The notes: generated by a model not told the origin, from the letters alone. A DNA stretch of 64,000 nt from Streptomyces sp. NBC_00704 (GCF_036226605.1 NZ_CP109000.1:6692501-6756500); one strand, 5' to 3'. Positions 9,462 through 18,103 are shown, numbered from the stretch's first letter. Numbers and translations: made by a program.

Positions 9462-10708
9462 CGCAGCAGTCCGAGACCGCCGCCGGCCCGGTCACCGCCC
9501 AGGAGGCCGCCACCGCCGACGTCCCGGTCACCGCCCGCGGCGACGACGTCCCGACGCCCTTGTCCACGCTGCCCCCGCCGACCCCCGTGCCCGCCCGCTC
9601 TCCGTCGTCACCGTCACCATCACAGGCACAGGCACACGCACAGGCGCTGTCGCAGCAGGAGCAGCAGCCGCCGTCCTCATCGCTGTCGTCGCCTCCGCAG
9701 TCGTCGCCATCGTCGTCGTCGCCGCTCGCGCCGGCCGTTCCGCCGCTCGGCGAGCCGCGGCCGCTGGGGGAGCGGCGGGTGTGGCCGCGGAGCTTCCACG
9801 ACCGGCTGACCTCCCCGCTGCCCGGTCTCAAGGCGCTCGCCCGGTTCGCCCGCGAGGGCGCGGTGCGGCCCGGCAAGGAGGGGCTCGCCGACATCCCCCG
9901 GCTGCCCGTCGCCCCCGCCCCGGCGCCCCGCGTCGACGCCCGCACGATCGCCGTCGCCTGGGCGGGACACGCCAGCTGGGTGGTGGGCATCGGCGGCCTC
10001 ACCGTCCTGACCGACCCGGTGTGGTCCCGCCGCATCCTCGGCACCCCGGCCCGCATCACCCCGGTCGGCGTGCCCTGGGAGGAGCTGCCGCGGATCGACG
10101 CCGTCGTCATCAGCCACAACCACTACGACCACCTGGACGCCCCGACACTGCGCCGACTGCCGCGCGACACACCGGTGTTCGTGCCGGCCGGCCTCGGCCG
10201 GTGGTTCCTGCGCCGCCGGTTCACCCGCGTCACCGAGCTGGACTGGTGGGAGGCCGCCGAACTGTCGGGTGTGCGCTTCGACTTCGTGCCCGCGCACCAC
10301 TGGTCCAAGCGCAGCCTCGTCGACACCTGCCGCACCCTGTGGGGAGGCTGGGTGCTGACCGCGCCCGACGGACGGCGCGTCTACTTCGCCGGGGACACCG
10401 GGTACGGCCACTGGTTCTCCCGCATCGGGGAGCGCCACCCGGGCATCGACCTGGCCCTGCTGCCGATCGGCGCCTACGACCCGCGCTGGTGGCTCAGCGA
10501 CGTCCACTGCGATCCGGAGGAGGCGGTCCGCGCCGCCCTCGATCTCGGCGCCCGGCGGATGGCCCCGATGCACTGGGGCACGTTCGTGCTGTCCGCGGAA
10601 CCGGTGCTCGAACCCCTGACCCGGGTACGGGCGGCCTGGGAGAAGGCGGGACTGGAGCGGGAAGACCTGTGGGACCTGCCCGTGGGCGGCTCACGCGTGC
10701 TGGAGTGA
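9458..10708 (+). CDS. MBL-fold metallo-hydrolase (NAPE-PLD/UlaG-like)
   Basis: A 416-residue protein. The N-terminal ~90 residues are a low-complexity Ser/Pro/Gln-rich stretch (QAQAHAQALSQQEQQPP, SSSLSSPPQSSPSSSS). The rest is a metallo-beta-lactamase fold with VISHNHYDHLD as the HxHxDH metal site near residue 215, PAHHWSKR, the bridging Asp in YFAGDTGYG, and a last metal His in PMHWGTF. This subgroup resembles N-acyl phosphatidylethanolamine phospholipase D and UlaG-type hydrolases of phosphodiester or lactone bonds. No signal peptide. I chose the ATG at 9458 because it overlaps the upstream stop as ATGA and GGGAG lies 8 bases upstream; the ATG at 9443 is the alternative. Confidence 0.87.
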   Translation: MTQQSETAAGPVTAQEAATADVPVTARGDDVPTPLSTLPPPTPVPARSPSSPSPSQAQAHAQALSQQEQQPPSSSLSSPPQSSPSSSSPLAPAVPPLGEPRPLGERRVWPRSFHDRLTSPLPGLKALARFAREGAVRPGKEGLADIPRLPVAPAPAPRVDARTIAVAWAGHASWVVGIGGLTVLTDPVWSRRILGTPARITPVGVPWEELPRIDAVVISHNHYDHLDAPTLRRLPRDTPVFVPAGLGRWFLRRRFTRVTELDWWEAAELSGVRFDFVPAHHWSKRSLVDTCRTLWGGWVLTAPDGRRVYFAGDTGYGHWFSRIGERHPGIDLALLPIGAYDPRWWLSDVHCDPEEAVRAALDLGARRMAPMHWGTFVLSAEPVLEPLTRVRAAWEKAGLEREDLWDLPVGGSRVLE

Positions 10709-10782
10709 CCTGGGCCGGGACGGTCGCGTCGAAGGGTCCCGCGGCCCGCGAGGGCGGGGCATCGGGGACGTCCCTGAGGCTT

Positions 10783-10877
10783 CACGCGGTGCGGGGCCGC
10801 CTGATCCGGCGCCAGACGTCCCTGCGGGCTCACGCGGTGCGGGCTCACGCGGTGCGGGGCCGTCTGATCCGGCGCCA
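10783..10877 (-). repeat. Partial duplication of the 3' end of the DedA gene
   Basis: A 32-bp block, CACGCGGTGCGGGGCCGC and onward, occurs at 10783-10814 and again at 10846-10877 with one mismatch, 63 bp apart. The right copy codes for the last residues of the DedA protein (RRIRRPRTA and stop); the left copy is a non-coding remnant behind the gene. A shorter copy of CACGCGGTGCGGG lies at 10831. Confidence 0.8.
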
Positions 10878-11471
10878 CAGGCTCGGGGCCGTGCTGACGG
10901 CCACGGTCAGCAGGACGGCGGCGACGACGCCCTCCCAGGGCTCGGGGAACAGCGAGCCGCCCAGGATCCCGATCAGCTGGTAGGTCACCGCCCAGGCCAG
11001 ACAGGCGGGCAGATTGCCCCGTACGAAGCGGCGCAGCGGCCACTTCGCCATCAGACAGGCCAGCATCACCGGTATCCGGCCCGCCGGCACCAGCCGCGAC
11101 AGCACCAGGACGGCCACGTTGTGGTCGGCGAGCTTCTCCTGGGCCTGCGCCAGCCGTTCCTCGGGCGCACGCGAGCGGATCGCCTCCAGCCAGCGCGAGC
11201 CGTTCCTGGACCGCATCCCGCGCCGCCCCAGCCAGTACAGCGCCGCGTCCCCGCAGAACGCCGCCAGCGACGCCGTCACGAACACCAACGCCAGCGCGAA
11301 CGGCGCCTTCTGGTGGAACGCGACCACGGCCGCCGTGCTCACCAGGGCCCCCGTCGGCACCACCGGCACCAGCGCCCCGATCAGCACCAGCAGGAACAGC
11401 GACGGACAGCCGAGCGCCTGCTGAGTGGCCTGCGTGGGTATGACCGCCGCGGCCACGGCGGACACGGTCAC
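10845..11471 (-). CDS. DedA family membrane protein (VTT/SNARE-associated domain)
   Basis: A 208-residue integral membrane protein with four to five hydrophobic segments (residues 22-50, 58-84, 115-140, 145-170, 178-195). It carries DedA family features: VPTGALVSTAAVV, FCGDAALYWLGRRG, and SRLVPAGRIPVMLACLMAKWPLRRF with the conserved Arg-Pro/Gly stretch. DedA proteins support membrane homeostasis and undecaprenyl or other lipid-phosphate translocation. The start overlaps the stop of the upstream MBL gene as ATGA, so they form a coupled pair. The gene ends inside a short duplicated block. Confidence 0.88.
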   Translation of the reverse strand: MTVSAVAAAVIPTQATQQALGCPSLFLLVLIGALVPVVPTGALVSTAAVVAFHQKAPFALALVFVTASLAAFCGDAALYWLGRRGMRSRNGSRWLEAIRSRAPEERLAQAQEKLADHNVAVLVLSRLVPAGRIPVMLACLMAKWPLRRFVRGNLPACLAWAVTYQLIGILGGSLFPEPWEGVVAAVLLTVAVSTAPSLWRRIRRPRTA

Positions 11472-12241
11472 CGGTCGGCCTTCAGGCGCACGCTCTCCCC
11501 GTGCCCGAGCCGGTGCACCGCGACCCCCGGCGCACGCTCCGCCGCCAGGCGCACGAACTCCTCGCCCGGCGCATGGAACTCATGGGGGCGCACGGCGTCC
11601 ATCCCGATCGGCCAGTACGTCCCGTAGTGGACCGGCACGGCGCTGTCCGGCGCCAGCCGGCGCACGGCCTCGGCCGCGCGCCCCGCGTCCAGGTGCCCCT
11701 CGCCGAGATACGGCCCCCAGCCGCCCACCGGCAGCAACGCCGCGTCAACCGGCCCGACTTCCTCGGCCATCTCCTCGAACAGGCCGGTGTCCCCGGCGAA
11801 GTACGTCCGCGCCCGGCCCTCGATCACATAGCCGAGCGCGGGGGAGCGGTGCCTGCCGACCGGCAGCCGGCGCCCGTCGTGCCGCGCGGACACGACCCGT
11901 ACCCGCAGGTCGCCGACGGTCGTCTCGTCACCCGGCGCCACCTCGCTCAACCGCAGATGACGCAGCCGGCGCAGCGCGGGCACGGCGCGCGGAGCACCCC
12001 GGGGCACCAGCAGGCGCGTGCCCGGCGCGAGGCGCGCCAGCGAGGGCGGATGCAGATGGTCGGCGTGCAGATGGGAGACGAGCGCCACGTCCGCCTGCCA
12101 GGCCTCGGGCGGAGGCAGCGCGCCCCGGCGGCGGCGCAGATGGGCGAGCCGCCGGGCGAACAGGGGGTCGGTCAGCACGCGCACGTTCGAATCCTCGACC
12201 GTGCAGGTGGCGTGACCCCACCACGTGATCTCCACCGGCAC
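11468..12241 (-). CDS. MBL-fold metallo-hydrolase (UlaG-like)
   Basis: A 257-residue metallo-beta-lactamase-fold protein with WWGHATCTVE at the start, the metal site LVSHLHADHLH near residue 54, VVSARHDG, YFAGDTGLF, and VHYGTYWP for the last metal His. This is the compact UlaG/YtnP-like arrangement, acting on phosphodiesters, lactones or lipids; the substrate is unknown. It is translationally coupled to the downstream DedA gene. A second MBL-fold gene of similar type lies on the other side of dedA in convergent orientation, so two related hydrolases flank a lipid-flippase-type protein. Confidence 0.87.
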   Translation of the reverse strand: MPVEITWWGHATCTVEDSNVRVLTDPLFARRLAHLRRRRGALPPPEAWQADVALVSHLHADHLHPPSLARLAPGTRLLVPRGAPRAVPALRRLRHLRLSEVAPGDETTVGDLRVRVVSARHDGRRLPVGRHRSPALGYVIEGRARTYFAGDTGLFEEMAEEVGPVDAALLPVGGWGPYLGEGHLDAGRAAEAVRRLAPDSAVPVHYGTYWPIGMDAVRPHEFHAPGEEFVRLAAERAPGVAVHRLGHGESVRLKADR

Positions 12242-12324
12242 CTCTTTGCCTCCTTCGCGCGACTCCCCGAAGCCTACGGGCAGGAGTAGGGTCGGCGGCG
12301 AAACCCGGAGGTGAGGGGGACGCC

Positions 12325-12735
12325 ATGGGACCGTCGCGGGTCATGCGGGTCACGGCGATCGCGAGTCTGACGCCGCTCGAGGAACTGGACGCCGATCCCT
12401 TCCTGGTGGATTCCCGCAGCCAGCACGCGATGTGCGCGCGGTGGGCCGCGGAACGCGGTTACGTCGTCGGCCGGGAACTGCTGGTGCGCGGGGTGCGCGC
12501 CGACCACTGCGTGCTGTGGGACGGCGTCCGGCCCGGCTACGACCTGTTCGTCGCGCCGAGCCGCCGGGTACTGGAGAGCGCGCTGTCGTCCGTCGAGGAG
12601 TTCTCCGCGGAGTGCGCGCGCCGCGGGGTGCGGGTGGAGACCGTCGGCAGCGCCGAGCCGGCCTACGACGCGCAGATGAAGGCCCGGGTGCACCGCAGGC
12701 TGTCCATGCCGACCGCCGGCTACGACGGACGGTAG
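12325..12735 (+). CDS. Resolvase-like N-terminal domain protein, degenerate
   Basis: A 136-residue soluble protein. The pattern DSRSQHAMCARWAAERGYVV followed by LFVAPSRRVLESAL and CARRGVRVETVG follows the order of strands and helices of a serine-recombinase (resolvase) N-terminal domain. The usual YARVS active-site strand is replaced by TAIASLTP, without the Arg, and there is no DNA-binding C-terminal domain. It is therefore unlikely to recombine DNA. GGAGGTGAGGG lies upstream of the ATG at 12325; an internal ATG at 12343 is also possible. The 12766 membrane gene follows 30 bp later on the same strand. Confidence 0.6.
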   Translation: MGPSRVMRVTAIASLTPLEELDADPFLVDSRSQHAMCARWAAERGYVVGRELLVRGVRADHCVLWDGVRPGYDLFVAPSRRVLESALSSVEEFSAECARRGVRVETVGSAEPAYDAQMKARVHRRLSMPTAGYDGR

Positions 12736-12765
12736 CCGCCGCCCCGAGCTGACCGGTACGACCGT

Positions 12766-14988
12766 ATGGCAGGGTGGAGGGCGGCCTCCACGGGCGTCGG
12801 GGCCGGAACGCGAGGTGTACGGGGCGTGCGTGGGGTGCGATGGCGGCGGGCCGTCAGCCAGGCCGGGCGCAGCATCGCGGTGTGGGGCGTCTCCACGCTG
12901 ACGATGCTGGTGCTGGCCGGGATCCTGCCGGACTTCCGGCTGCAGTCCGCCGACGGCGACAGCTCCACCACCATCGCCGTGACCGCGGCCGTCGGCGCCG
13001 GGGTGTTCGGCGTGCTGTCCGCCCTGGTGTGGCCGCTGCTGGTGCGCCTGCTGCTGCTGGTGCCGGCCCTGGTCCTCGGCCTGCTGGTGTTCTTCCTCAA
13101 CGGCTCGCTGCTGCTGCTCGCCCTGCGGCTGAACCCGTCCGGGCAGAGCGAGGCGGCGCCCGAGACCGCCGTCATCGTCGCCGCCGTGATGTCCGCCGTG
13201 GCCTCCGCCACCGGCGGCGCCCTCGCGGTACGCGACGACGACGCCTACCGCCGCCGCCTGTACCGGCTCGCCGACCGCCGTCGACGAGGCGGCCCCGCCT
13301 GTCCCGGCACGCCCGGCACCGTCTTCCTCCAGCTCGACGGCGTCGGCCACGACGTCCTCGAAGCGGCCGTGCGCAAGGGGCTGATGCCGACCGTGGCCAG
13401 GTGGCTGGGCCGCACGCCCGACGCCGACGGCGCCGCCACGCACCGGCTCACCCCCTGGCGCACCGACTGGTCGAGCCAGACCGGCGCGAGCCAACTGGGC
13501 ATCCTGCACGGCAGCAACCACGACGTGCCCGCCTTCCGCTGGTACGAGAAGGACAGCGGGGAGGTGATGGTCAGCAACCGCCCCACCAGCGCCGCCGAAC
13601 TCCAGCGCCGGGCGGTCGAACGCACCGGTGACGGCGGGCTGCTGTCCGCCGACGGCGCGAGCCGCGGCAACCTCTTCAGCGGCGGCGCCGACGAGCAGGC
13701 GCTCGTGCTGTCCATCGCCGTGCGCCGGCGCAGCCGGGAGACCCGGTCGCGGGCCGGCTACTTCGCCTACTTCTCCGACCCGGCCAACGCGGTGCGCACG
13801 GCCCTGTCGTTCGTCGCCGAGGTGGTCCGCGAGATCGCCCAGTCCACCCGGGCCCGGCTGCGCAAGGAGCGCCCGCGGGTGGCACGCGGCGGCCTCTACC
13901 CCCTCGTCCGCGCCTTCGCGACCGTCGTCGAACGGGACGTCGTGGTGGCCGCCGTCACCGGCGACATGCTCGCCGGACGCACCGCCGTCTACGCCGACCT
14001 GGTGGCCTACGACGAGGTCGCGCACCACTCCGGCCCGCTCGGCCGGGACACCGAGCAGGTGCTCGGGCGGCTCGACCGGGCGCTCGCGCTGGTCGAGGGC
14101 GTCGCCGAACACGCCCCCCGCCCCTACCGGATCGTCGTCCTGTCCGACCACGGCCAGAGCCCCGGCGAGACGTTCCACGCCCGCTACGGCCTCACCCTCG
14201 GCGACCTGGTCCGGGCGGGCTGCGGGCTGCCCGTCCCGCGCCGGGCCCAGCGCACCCACAGCGGTGCGGAGGCCCGCGCGGCCGTCCGCGCGGCGCTGCG
14301 CCGGCCGGTCGAGGAGGGCGGCGGGCGGCGGAGCCCGGCGGGCCGCGGTTCCGAGCCGATCGTGCTCGCCTCGGGCAACCTCGGGCTCGTCTCGTTCCCC
14401 GACGTGCCGCACCGGATGAGCAAGGAGGAGATCGACGCCCGTCACCCCGCGCTGCTGTCCACGCTGGCCAACCATCCCGGCATCGGCTTCCTCCTCGTGC
14501 GCAGCGAGCGGCACGGCGGGGTCGTCCTCGGCGCGTACGGCGCGGAGATCCCCCTGGACCGGCTCGACGAGGACCCCGGTCCGCTGGCCGTGTTCGGGCC
14601 GGGCGCGGCCGACGCCGTGCGCCGCACCCACTCCTTCCCGCACACCGCCGACATCATGGTCAACTCCTTCCACGACCCGGCCGACGGCGAGGTCCTCGCC
14701 TTCGAGGAGCAGATCGGCTCCCACGGCGGCCTCGGCGGCGCGCAGGCCAGGCCCTTCCTGCTCTCCCCGCTGGCCCTGTCCGCGCCCGGCGAGGACGGCG
14801 CGCAGCCGGCGGGAGCGGAGGACGTCCACCGGATCCTGCGGCGCTGGCTGCGCGAGTCCGACGGCCCCGAGGTGCCCCTGGAGCCGCGGCACAAGCGCGG
14901 CCCGGAGCCGCTGCCGCGAACCACGAGCGAACCGGCGACGGACACGGAGCCGGCGTCCGAGGCGGCGCCGGAGGAGCACGTCGCCTAG
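12766..14988 (+). CDS. Membrane-anchored alkaline phosphatase-superfamily protein with holin-like N-terminus
   Basis: A 740-residue fusion. Residues 30-160 hold four hydrophobic segments, among them ALVWPLLVRLLLLVPALVLG, resembling the phage-holin-4-type membrane module (Phage_holin_4_2). From residue ~185 an alkaline-phosphatase/phosphodiesterase superfamily domain begins: FLQLDGVGHDVLEAA gives the first metal-binding Asp, the nucleophile region is DWSSQTGASQLG near 245, later metal ligands appear in YDEVAHHSGP and LSDHGQSPGETF, and a final His lies in IGSHGGLGG near 660. The catalytic domain may face either side of the membrane. Likely substrates are phosphodiesters or lipid phosphates; unproven. 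The first 25 residues are Gly/Arg repeats, so the true start could be later. Confidence 0.82.
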   Translation: MAGWRAASTGVGAGTRGVRGVRGVRWRRAVSQAGRSIAVWGVSTLTMLVLAGILPDFRLQSADGDSSTTIAVTAAVGAGVFGVLSALVWPLLVRLLLLVPALVLGLLVFFLNGSLLLLALRLNPSGQSEAAPETAVIVAAVMSAVASATGGALAVRDDDAYRRRLYRLADRRRRGGPACPGTPGTVFLQLDGVGHDVLEAAVRKGLMPTVARWLGRTPDADGAATHRLTPWRTDWSSQTGASQLGILHGSNHDVPAFRWYEKDSGEVMVSNRPTSAAELQRRAVERTGDGGLLSADGASRGNLFSGGADEQALVLSIAVRRRSRETRSRAGYFAYFSDPANAVRTALSFVAEVVREIAQSTRARLRKERPRVARGGLYPLVRAFATVVERDVVVAAVTGDMLAGRTAVYADLVAYDEVAHHSGPLGRDTEQVLGRLDRALALVEGVAEHAPRPYRIVVLSDHGQSPGETFHARYGLTLGDLVRAGCGLPVPRRAQRTHSGAEARAAVRAALRRPVEEGGGRRSPAGRGSEPIVLASGNLGLVSFPDVPHRMSKEEIDARHPALLSTLANHPGIGFLLVRSERHGGVVLGAYGAEIPLDRLDEDPGPLAVFGPGAADAVRRTHSFPHTADIMVNSFHDPADGEVLAFEEQIGSHGGLGGAQARPFLLSPLALSAPGEDGAQPAGAEDVHRILRRWLRESDGPEVPLEPRHKRGPEPLPRTTSEPATDTEPASEAAPEEHVA

Positions 14989-14989
14989 G

Positions 14990-15135
14990 CGTATTGCCCT
15001 GGATCGGGCCGCGCCGCCGGAGGAGATCCGCGCGCTCACCCGCCCGCCGCTGCCCTGGGACGCGCAACCGGCCCACCCGTTCGGCGAGTTCCTGCCCCGC
15101 CCCGAGCCGCTGCGGACGTACGCCCGCCCCGCCCG
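14990..15135 (+). pseudogene. Orphan coding fragment, no start
   Basis: Directly behind the phosphatase stop a frame shifted by +1 reads IALDRAAPPEEIRALTRP, then PPLPWDAQPAHPFGEF, then LPRPEPLRTYARPARTV, with almost all third positions G or C. That bias ends near 15135 although the frame stays open. There is no start codon or ribosome site in this frame. It looks like the tail of a gene whose 5' part was deleted, or a frameshifted extension. Family not recognised. Confidence 0.35.
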
Positions 15136-15293
15136 CACGGTCCGTCAGCCCGGAGCCGGCCCGCCGCACTGGGCCGGCGGCTGCCGTTCACGGCACGGGG
15201 GTCCGTGTTCCGGGTGCGGTGCGCGAGAGTGTGATCGGATGGGGGTACGGAAAACCCGTCCCCCGACGGGACACCCACGCGAAAGGAACAACC

Positions 15294-15722
15294 GTGGCCA
15301 CCACGCGCTCCGCACACACCGTCTGGGAAGGCAACCTGATCGAGGGCAACGGGGTCGTGACCTTCGACTCCTCGGGCGCCATCGACCAGCAGCCCGTGAC
15401 GTGGGCCGCCCGCACCCAGGAGGCGAACGGCAAGACCAGCCCCGAGGAGCTGATCGCGGCCGCCCACTCCAGCTGCTTCTCCATGGCGTTCTCGCACGCC
15501 CTCGCCGGCGCGGGCACCCCGCCGGCCAGGCTGACGACCTCGGCCGACGTCACCTTCCAGCCGGGCGAGGGCATCACGGGCATCCACCTGACCGTCGAGG
15601 GCTCGGTCCCCGGTCTCGACGAGGAGGCGTTCGTCGCCGCCGCCGAGCAGGCCAAGGTCGGCTGCCCCGTCAGCCAGGCCCTCAAGGCCGTCCCGATCAC
15701 CCTCTCGGCCAAGCTCGCCTGA
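15294..15722 (+). CDS. osmC: OsmC family peroxiredoxin
   Basis: A 142-residue OsmC/Ohr-type protein. The two redox cysteines are in AAHSSCFSMAFS near residue 60 and VGCPVSQAL near 124, and the N-terminal WEGNLIEGNGVV beta sheet is typical of the OsmC rather than the Ohr branch. It reduces organic hydroperoxides using thiols in the cytoplasm. The start is a GTG with AAAGGA eight bases upstream; longer open frames upstream are not supported. It stands alone, preceded by a 300-bp stretch holding only a coding remnant. Confidence 0.92.
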   Translation: MATTRSAHTVWEGNLIEGNGVVTFDSSGAIDQQPVTWAARTQEANGKTSPEELIAAAHSSCFSMAFSHALAGAGTPPARLTTSADVTFQPGEGITGIHLTVEGSVPGLDEEAFVAAAEQAKVGCPVSQALKAVPITLSAKLA

Positions 15723-15847
15723 GCGGCCCCGGAGCCTCCCGGCCCCGGACGCGTCCGCCGACGCCGAGCGGAGGCGGCCGGGGCCGGATCGGGGAAGCGG
15801 GACGGCAGCGCGGCGGGGGATCGGCCGAGCCGGGGTCAGAGCCGGGG

Positions 15848-16255
15848 TCAGACCAGGCCGCTGAGGCCCCGGATCGCCTCCTGCGCCCACTCCTGCGCCC
15901 CCACCGCCGTGCCCGCCGCGATCCCGGTCGCCACCGGGGCCAGGGCTCCCCTGAGACCGTTCAGGGCACGGCGCAGCCGGCCCGGCTCGGGATCCTGCCC
16001 CGTGGTGACCTCCGCCAGCACGTCCTGTGCGGCGGCCTCGGCGTCCTCACGCTCGCGGTCGGGGAGGCCCGCCCCGGGAAGCTGCCGCAGCAGCTCGCCC
16101 ACCAGCGCCGCGAGCGCCTCGTGGCCCGGTGCCACGGGGCCGTTGAGCTGCTGGTTCTGGGTGACCGTCTCGTTGTTCCAGGCGAACTGGGAGCCCGACA
16201 CGGCGCAGTGGAACACCGGCCCGTCGTAGTTGTTCACCTGCTGGGGGTCGCTCAT
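15848..16255 (-). CDS. Small protein with N-terminal motif shared with the neighbouring beta-helix protein
   Basis: A 135-residue protein. Residues 7-35 carry the pattern VNNYxGPVFHxAV then QxAWNNxTVxQxQ, matching the C-terminus of the upstream gene product residue for residue without gaps (20 of 29 identical). Residues 45-135 are predicted helical, ending in an Ala/Gly-rich hydrophobic helix (LAPVATGIAAGTAVGAQEW) that could insert in a membrane or pack in a bundle. The ATG overlaps the upstream stop as ATGA. No enzyme motif. A short N/Q/G-rich motif joined to a small helical domain is reminiscent of bacterial amyloid-signalling effector pairs; that is inference. Longer upstream frames are shadows of the beta-helix gene. 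Confidence 0.75.
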   Translation of the reverse strand: MSDPQQVNNYDGPVFHCAVSGSQFAWNNETVTQNQQLNGPVAPGHEALAALVGELLRQLPGAGLPDREREDAEAAAQDVLAEVTTGQDPEPGRLRRALNGLRGALAPVATGIAAGTAVGAQEWAQEAIRGLSGLV

Positions 16256-16374
16256 CCGCCGACTCCGTCCTCGTCGCTGTGGTTGGTCTGCCGCTGGACG
16301 ACGGTGCTGTTGTTCCACGCCAGTTGGGCGTGGTGGACCGCCTGGTGGAACACCGGACCGTAGTAGTTGTTGAC
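16151..16374 (-). repeat. 29-residue motif present twice: end of one gene, start of the next
   Basis: Copy 1 is at 16288-16374 (C-terminus of the beta-helix protein), copy 2 at 16151-16237 (residues 7-35 of the small protein). They share VNNY, GPVFH, AV, Q, AWNN, TV, Q and Q at identical spacing, differing mainly at exposed-type positions. The DNA is also similar, for instance around GTAGTTGTT and GGAACACCGG. This is protein-level conservation of a short motif across a gene boundary. Confidence 0.85.
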
Positions 16375-17970
16375 GACGGACACCGGCGCCGGGGCGGGTT
16401 CGGCGATCCGCACGACCGGCAGGGTGGTGCGCAGCGTCGTCAGGTCGACGCGGTCGTTGTGCTGGACGGCGGTGACCCCCGTGCCCGTCACCGAGCACTC
16501 CACGAGCCGGCCGCCGCCGGAGCCGTCGAAGCGCATGCCGGTGGCCCCGCAGCCGTCGAAACGGCTGTGCGCGACGTCCACGTACGCCGAGTCCGTCGCG
16601 CACAGCCCGAACGACTGGGCGTCGGTGACGCCGAGGTTCACGGCGACCAGCCGCGACGAGCCGTGCGCGAGCGCCCCGCCGGTGGTCATCGCCGTCACCT
16701 CGCAGTCGTGCACGTGCAGTTGCGCCTCCTCACCGACGCTGAAGCCCACCAGCCCGCGCTCCGCGCGGACCTTCCTCACGACGGTGCGGGACTGGCCGAC
16801 GGCGGCCACGGCCGCCATGTCGAAGTCCTGGATCACCGCGTCGGTCAGCTCGGCCGCGGTCCCGCCGTTGCCGCGGGTCTCCAGGCCGAACGGACAGCGC
16901 TCGACGCGCATCTGCTCGAAGACGGCCTTGCTCTCGTCCCAGACCCGCAGAGCGACGCCGGTCAGGTCCGAGACGGCGGTGCCGGTGAAGCGGCCGCGGG
17001 CCTTGTCGGTGACGGCGATGCCGACGTTGCCGCCCGTGACGCGGCACCCGCTCACGCGGGGGGCGCCGCCGCTGGTGGACAGGATCCCGACGTTGCCCGC
17101 GCCGAGGATCTCGCAGTCCTCGAAGGTGCCCCGGCCGGCCTCCTGGACGTGCACGCCGGTGTCACGGCAGTCGGCGAACACGCAGCCGTGCACCGAGGGG
17201 TCGGCGCCGCTCGCCACCAGGACCCCGTTCTCGGCGTCGGCGACACGGGTGCCGCGCACCGACCCGCGGGACTGCTCGACGTACGCGAGCGCCGCCATGT
17301 GCACGGCGTCGACCCGGCAGTCCTCCACGATCATCTCGGCGCGGGTGTCCGCCATGAGGGCCGCCTTCTCGGTCCCGGTGACCTCGCACCCGGCGAGGTG
17401 CGCCCACGCGTCGCTGACCCGTACGCCGTGGATGCGGGCGCCGTCGACGCGAGCGGCCCGCACCGTGACCCGGGCGTTCTGGACCACGGCGAGCGCGTTG
17501 TCGGCGCAGTCCGAGAAACCGCACCGTTCGACGTGCCCGGCGGAGCCGTCGAACACGACCCGGCCGAACCGGAACCGGCAGTCGGTCAGGGTGGCCGCGG
17601 CGCGCGGTCGCACCTGCACGCACACCCCGTCGTGGGCCCGTACCTCCACGTGGTCCAGCACGAGGGCGCCGCCCTGGCAGTCGACGACGCCGGCGGCGGC
17701 GTCCCGCCCCACCAGGACGAGCCCGCGCACCACGACCTGGCCGAGGACGTCGAGCACGGTGCCCCGGGGGCCGCTCACCACCACGGAGCCCGGCTCGCCG
17801 AGCGCGACCAGCTCGGTCTCCCCGCGGACGGCGAGGTGTTCCTCGTAGTGGCCGGGCGCGATCTCCACGCGCGCCGGCCGCCCGCGCGCCGCGGCGGCGC
17901 GCAGCGCGGACCCGATGTCCCGGTGTCCGCCGCGTCCCCCGTGCGGCGACACGACGTACTTCTTGACCAT
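16252..17970 (-). CDS. Right-handed parallel beta-helix repeat protein
   Basis: A 572-residue protein starting MVKKYVVSPHGG. Residues 10-90 read like the cap of a pectate-lyase-type fold (ALRAAAARGRPARVEIAPGHYEE). Residues 90-530 are a long series of 22-24-residue coils such as VEDCRVDAVHMAALAYVEQS and VSGCRVTGGNVGIAVTDKA, each with a Cys or Val and a small residue at the turns. The last 45 residues hold the VNNYYGPVFHQAV motif shared with the next gene. No signal peptide, so probably cytoplasmic, unlike secreted polysaccharide lyases. Beta-helix proteins of this kind sit next to secretion ATPases in other actinomycetes (memory). A GTG at 18072 would add 34 residues, but a -10-like TAGCAT lies inside that stretch. 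Confidence 0.8.
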   Translation of the reverse strand: MVKKYVVSPHGGRGGHRDIGSALRAAAARGRPARVEIAPGHYEEHLAVRGETELVALGEPGSVVVSGPRGTVLDVLGQVVVRGLVLVGRDAAAGVVDCQGGALVLDHVEVRAHDGVCVQVRPRAAATLTDCRFRFGRVVFDGSAGHVERCGFSDCADNALAVVQNARVTVRAARVDGARIHGVRVSDAWAHLAGCEVTGTEKAALMADTRAEMIVEDCRVDAVHMAALAYVEQSRGSVRGTRVADAENGVLVASGADPSVHGCVFADCRDTGVHVQEAGRGTFEDCEILGAGNVGILSTSGGAPRVSGCRVTGGNVGIAVTDKARGRFTGTAVSDLTGVALRVWDESKAVFEQMRVERCPFGLETRGNGGTAAELTDAVIQDFDMAAVAAVGQSRTVVRKVRAERGLVGFSVGEEAQLHVHDCEVTAMTTGGALAHGSSRLVAVNLGVTDAQSFGLCATDSAYVDVAHSRFDGCGATGMRFDGSGGGRLVECSVTGTGVTAVQHNDRVDLTTLRTTLPVVRIAEPAPAPVSVVNNYYGPVFHQAVHHAQLAWNNSTVVQRQTNHSDEDGVGG

Positions 17971-18103
17971 GCCCGCTGCCCCCGCCGCACCGATCGTGAA
18001 CCGCCGTCGACTCGCGGTCACCGATGCTACCGGGGCCGGCCCGGTCACGGCCGGGCCGCACGAGGCCTTCACACACCCCGACGGCCGGGCGGGCGGGCCG
18101 CGT

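Noticed and set aside
12274..15138. 954-codon minus-strand ORF
   Set aside because: It is the antisense shadow of the membrane phosphatase and neighbours; composition is Gly/Ala/Val/Arg-rich without domains.
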